A stretch of 5,866 bases of DNA from positions 1 through 5,866 of the forward strand of contig DASRVA010000087.1 of NCBI GenBank assembly GCA_035687745.1, read 5' to 3'. Within the stretch, counting starts at the first letter, position 1; each line of letters starts with the position of its first letter. The notes beneath the pieces were generated by a model, which saw only the letters and a list, made by a program, of their open reading frames with translations, ran no database searches and was not told where the DNA came from. Origin of the DNA: DASRVA01 sp035687745 (GTDB lineage: Bacteria > Gemmatimonadota > Gemmatimonadetes > JACCXV01 > JAHWKZ01). The position numbers were made by a program, and so were the translations under genes. Below are positions 4,765-5,866 of this stretch, one piece after another.

Positions 4765-4784
4765 TCCCGATCGGGGCCCATACT
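4755..4784 (+). promoter_or_regulatory. Weak candidate promoter of the aminotransferase gene
   Basis: TTGCCC (4755-4760) and CATACT (4779-4784) are 18 bp apart and match 4 of 6 bases each. A start about 7 nt further would fall within a few bases of ATG 4794, which has no SD, giving a nearly leaderless mRNA. Only the spacing supports it. Confidence 0.28.
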
Positions 4785-4793
4785 CCGGCGCCC

Positions 4794-5866
4794 ATGGCCC
4801 AGCCCCCGCGCCTCTTCCTCCCCGGCCCGACCGCCGTCGCCCCCCAGGTTCTGGAGGCCCAGACCCGGAGGCTGATCGGTCACCGGGGGCCGGAGGTCTC
4901 GATCCTCCTCGAGTCGACACAGGCCCGGCTGCAGCAGGTTTTCCAGACGAAGAGCCGGGTCTACGTCTCGACCTCCTCCGCGACCGGCCTCTTCGAGGCC
5001 GCCGCACGCTCGTGCATCCGCGACCACGCCCTCTGCTGCGTGAACGGCGCCTTCAGCCAGCGCTGGGCCGAGGTCGTCGAGGCGAACGGAAAGGCGTTTG
5101 CACAGCTCGAGGTCGAGTGGGGGGAGCCGATCACCGCCGAACACGTTGACGAGGCGCTCGACAAGGCAGCCTCGGACGGGGCCCCGTTCGATGCCGTCAC
5201 GGTCGTCCACAACGAGACCTCGACCGGGGTGACGAGCCCGGTTGGGGAGATCGCCGAGGCCATCCGCGCCCACGAGGCGAAACGCGGCCAGCCGATCCTG
5301 CTTCTCGTCGACACAGTATCGTCGCTGGGCGGGATCGACGTCCGGACGGACGAGTGGGGACTCGACGTCTGCCTGACGGGCGGGCAGAAGTGCCTGGCGC
5401 TCCCGCCTGGGCTCGCCTTCGCCGCGGTCAGCGGGCGCGCCCTGGAGCGCGCCAGGACCGTCCCAGGTCGCGGCTGGTACTTCGACTTCCTCATCTTCGA
5501 GAAGTACCTGGAGCGGTGGCAGACGCCGGCCACGCCGGCGGTGTCGCTCCTCTACGCGCTGGACGTCCAGCTGGACCGGATCCTCGCGGAGGGGCTCCCG
5601 GCCCGCTTCGCCCGTCACCGGGCGATGGCCGAGCACGTGCGAGGCTGGGCGCTCGACCGCTTCGACGTCCTGGCCCCCGAAGGATACCGATCGGACTCCG
5701 TCACCGCGGTCGTCAACACGCGCGGGATCGATGTAGGTGCCCTGAACCGCCACCTCGCCGAGACAGTCGACTGGATCGTCGCGAACGGCTACGCCAAGCT
5801 CAGGGACAGGACCTTCCGGATCGGCCACATGGGGGACCACACGGTCGCGGAGTGCGAGGAGCTGAC
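4794..5866 (+). CDS. Class V aminotransferase, serine-/alanine-glyoxylate type, 3' end outside window
   Basis: 357 residues from ATG 4794 are visible and the frame is still open at the edge; the family is usually about 360-390 long, so only a short C-terminal piece is missing. PLP-dependent transfer of an amino group from serine or alanine to glyoxylate or a similar 2-oxo acid is expected. Visible landmarks are LFLPGPTAVAPQVLEAQT (7-24) and IGHRGPE at the N-terminus, and the PLP-phosphate region STSSATGLFEA (59-69). Further on come HNETSTGV (139-146), Asp173 in LLVDTVSSLGG for the pyridine nitrogen, and the Schiff-base Lys199 in TGGQKCLALPPG. QTPATPAV (243-250) and Arg342 in FRIGHMGDHT, likely the substrate carboxylate anchor, complete the set. 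All look intact. The start matches the conserved N-terminus, but no SD precedes it. Exact substrate (serine-glyoxylate, alanine-glyoxylate, or phosphonate-type) cannot be told from the sequence; photorespiratory-like or C1 metabolism is possible. Confidence 0.92.
   Translation, partial: MAQPPRLFLPGPTAVAPQVLEAQTRRLIGHRGPEVSILLESTQARLQQVFQTKSRVYVSTSSATGLFEAAARSCIRDHALCCVNGAFSQRWAEVVEANGKAFAQLEVEWGEPITAEHVDEALDKAASDGAPFDAVTVVHNETSTGVTSPVGEIAEAIRAHEAKRGQPILLLVDTVSSLGGIDVRTDEWGLDVCLTGGQKCLALPPGLAFAAVSGRALERARTVPGRGWYFDFLIFEKYLERWQTPATPAVSLLYALDVQLDRILAEGLPARFARHRAMAEHVRGWALDRFDVLAPEGYRSDSVTAVVNTRGIDVGALNRHLAETVDWIVANGYAKLRDRTFRIGHMGDHTVAECEEL

Noticed and set aside
4179..5840. A 553-codon open frame on the minus strand opposite the aminotransferase
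   Set aside because: The plus-strand frame has every class V aminotransferase landmark; the antisense product has only biased composition and no motif.
1..5866. CRISPR array, tRNA, rRNA, transposase or phage integrase
   Set aside because: No regularly spaced repeats, no cloverleaf-like segments, and no matching protein motifs were seen on either strand.

Overview
The window is GC-rich bacterial DNA with strong G/C preference at third codon positions. Class III adenylate cyclase, a Sec-secreted protein, Shine-Dalgarno (SD) sites on several genes and a class V aminotransferase all point to a free-living bacterium, probably from soil or a metagenome. The sequence alone does not fix the phylum. 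No tRNA, rRNA, CRISPR array, transposase or phage gene is visible.

Layout, left to right. (1) 1-740 (+): C-terminal part of a winged-helix AlkZ/YcaQ-type DNA glycosylase-like protein, cut by the window edge. (2) About 741-1777 (+): a compact toxin-antitoxin (TA) island. An AT-rich promoter-like segment leads into a HigB (RelE-fold) toxin gene that carries a single-base frameshift. It is followed by an intact HigA antitoxin with an unusual basic C-terminal tail. That tail overlaps a VapC-type PIN toxin remnant which has no standard start codon and has lost its last third. (3) 1774-3039 (-): a six-transmembrane class III adenylate cyclase whose stop codon shares a CTAG with the vapC remnant. 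(4) 3014-3859 (+): a stand-alone 5'-3' exonuclease of the DNA polymerase I N-terminal (FEN-like) type with all nine metal-site acidic residues present. Its start region overlaps the divergent cyclase start. (5) A 10-bp perfect hairpin separates it from (6) 3914-4606 (-): a secreted protein of unknown function. (7) A 187-bp divergent intergenic region with a two-tier hairpin leads to (8) 4794-end (+): a nearly complete class V aminotransferase (serine-/alanine-glyoxylate type).

No single pathway joins the genes. Two groups stand out. The TA island looks like a hybrid higBA/vapC locus in decay: both toxins are damaged and the antitoxin is intact, which is the pattern expected when toxins are inactivated first. 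The cyclase and exonuclease form a divergent pair in which each gene's SD lies inside the other's coding sequence, leaving no intergenic DNA.

The best candidates for something new are the HigA antitoxin with its VapB-like tail next to vapC, the nested divergent cyclase/exonuclease starts, and a catalytic Asn-to-Thr change in the cyclase. All are readings of sequence only.
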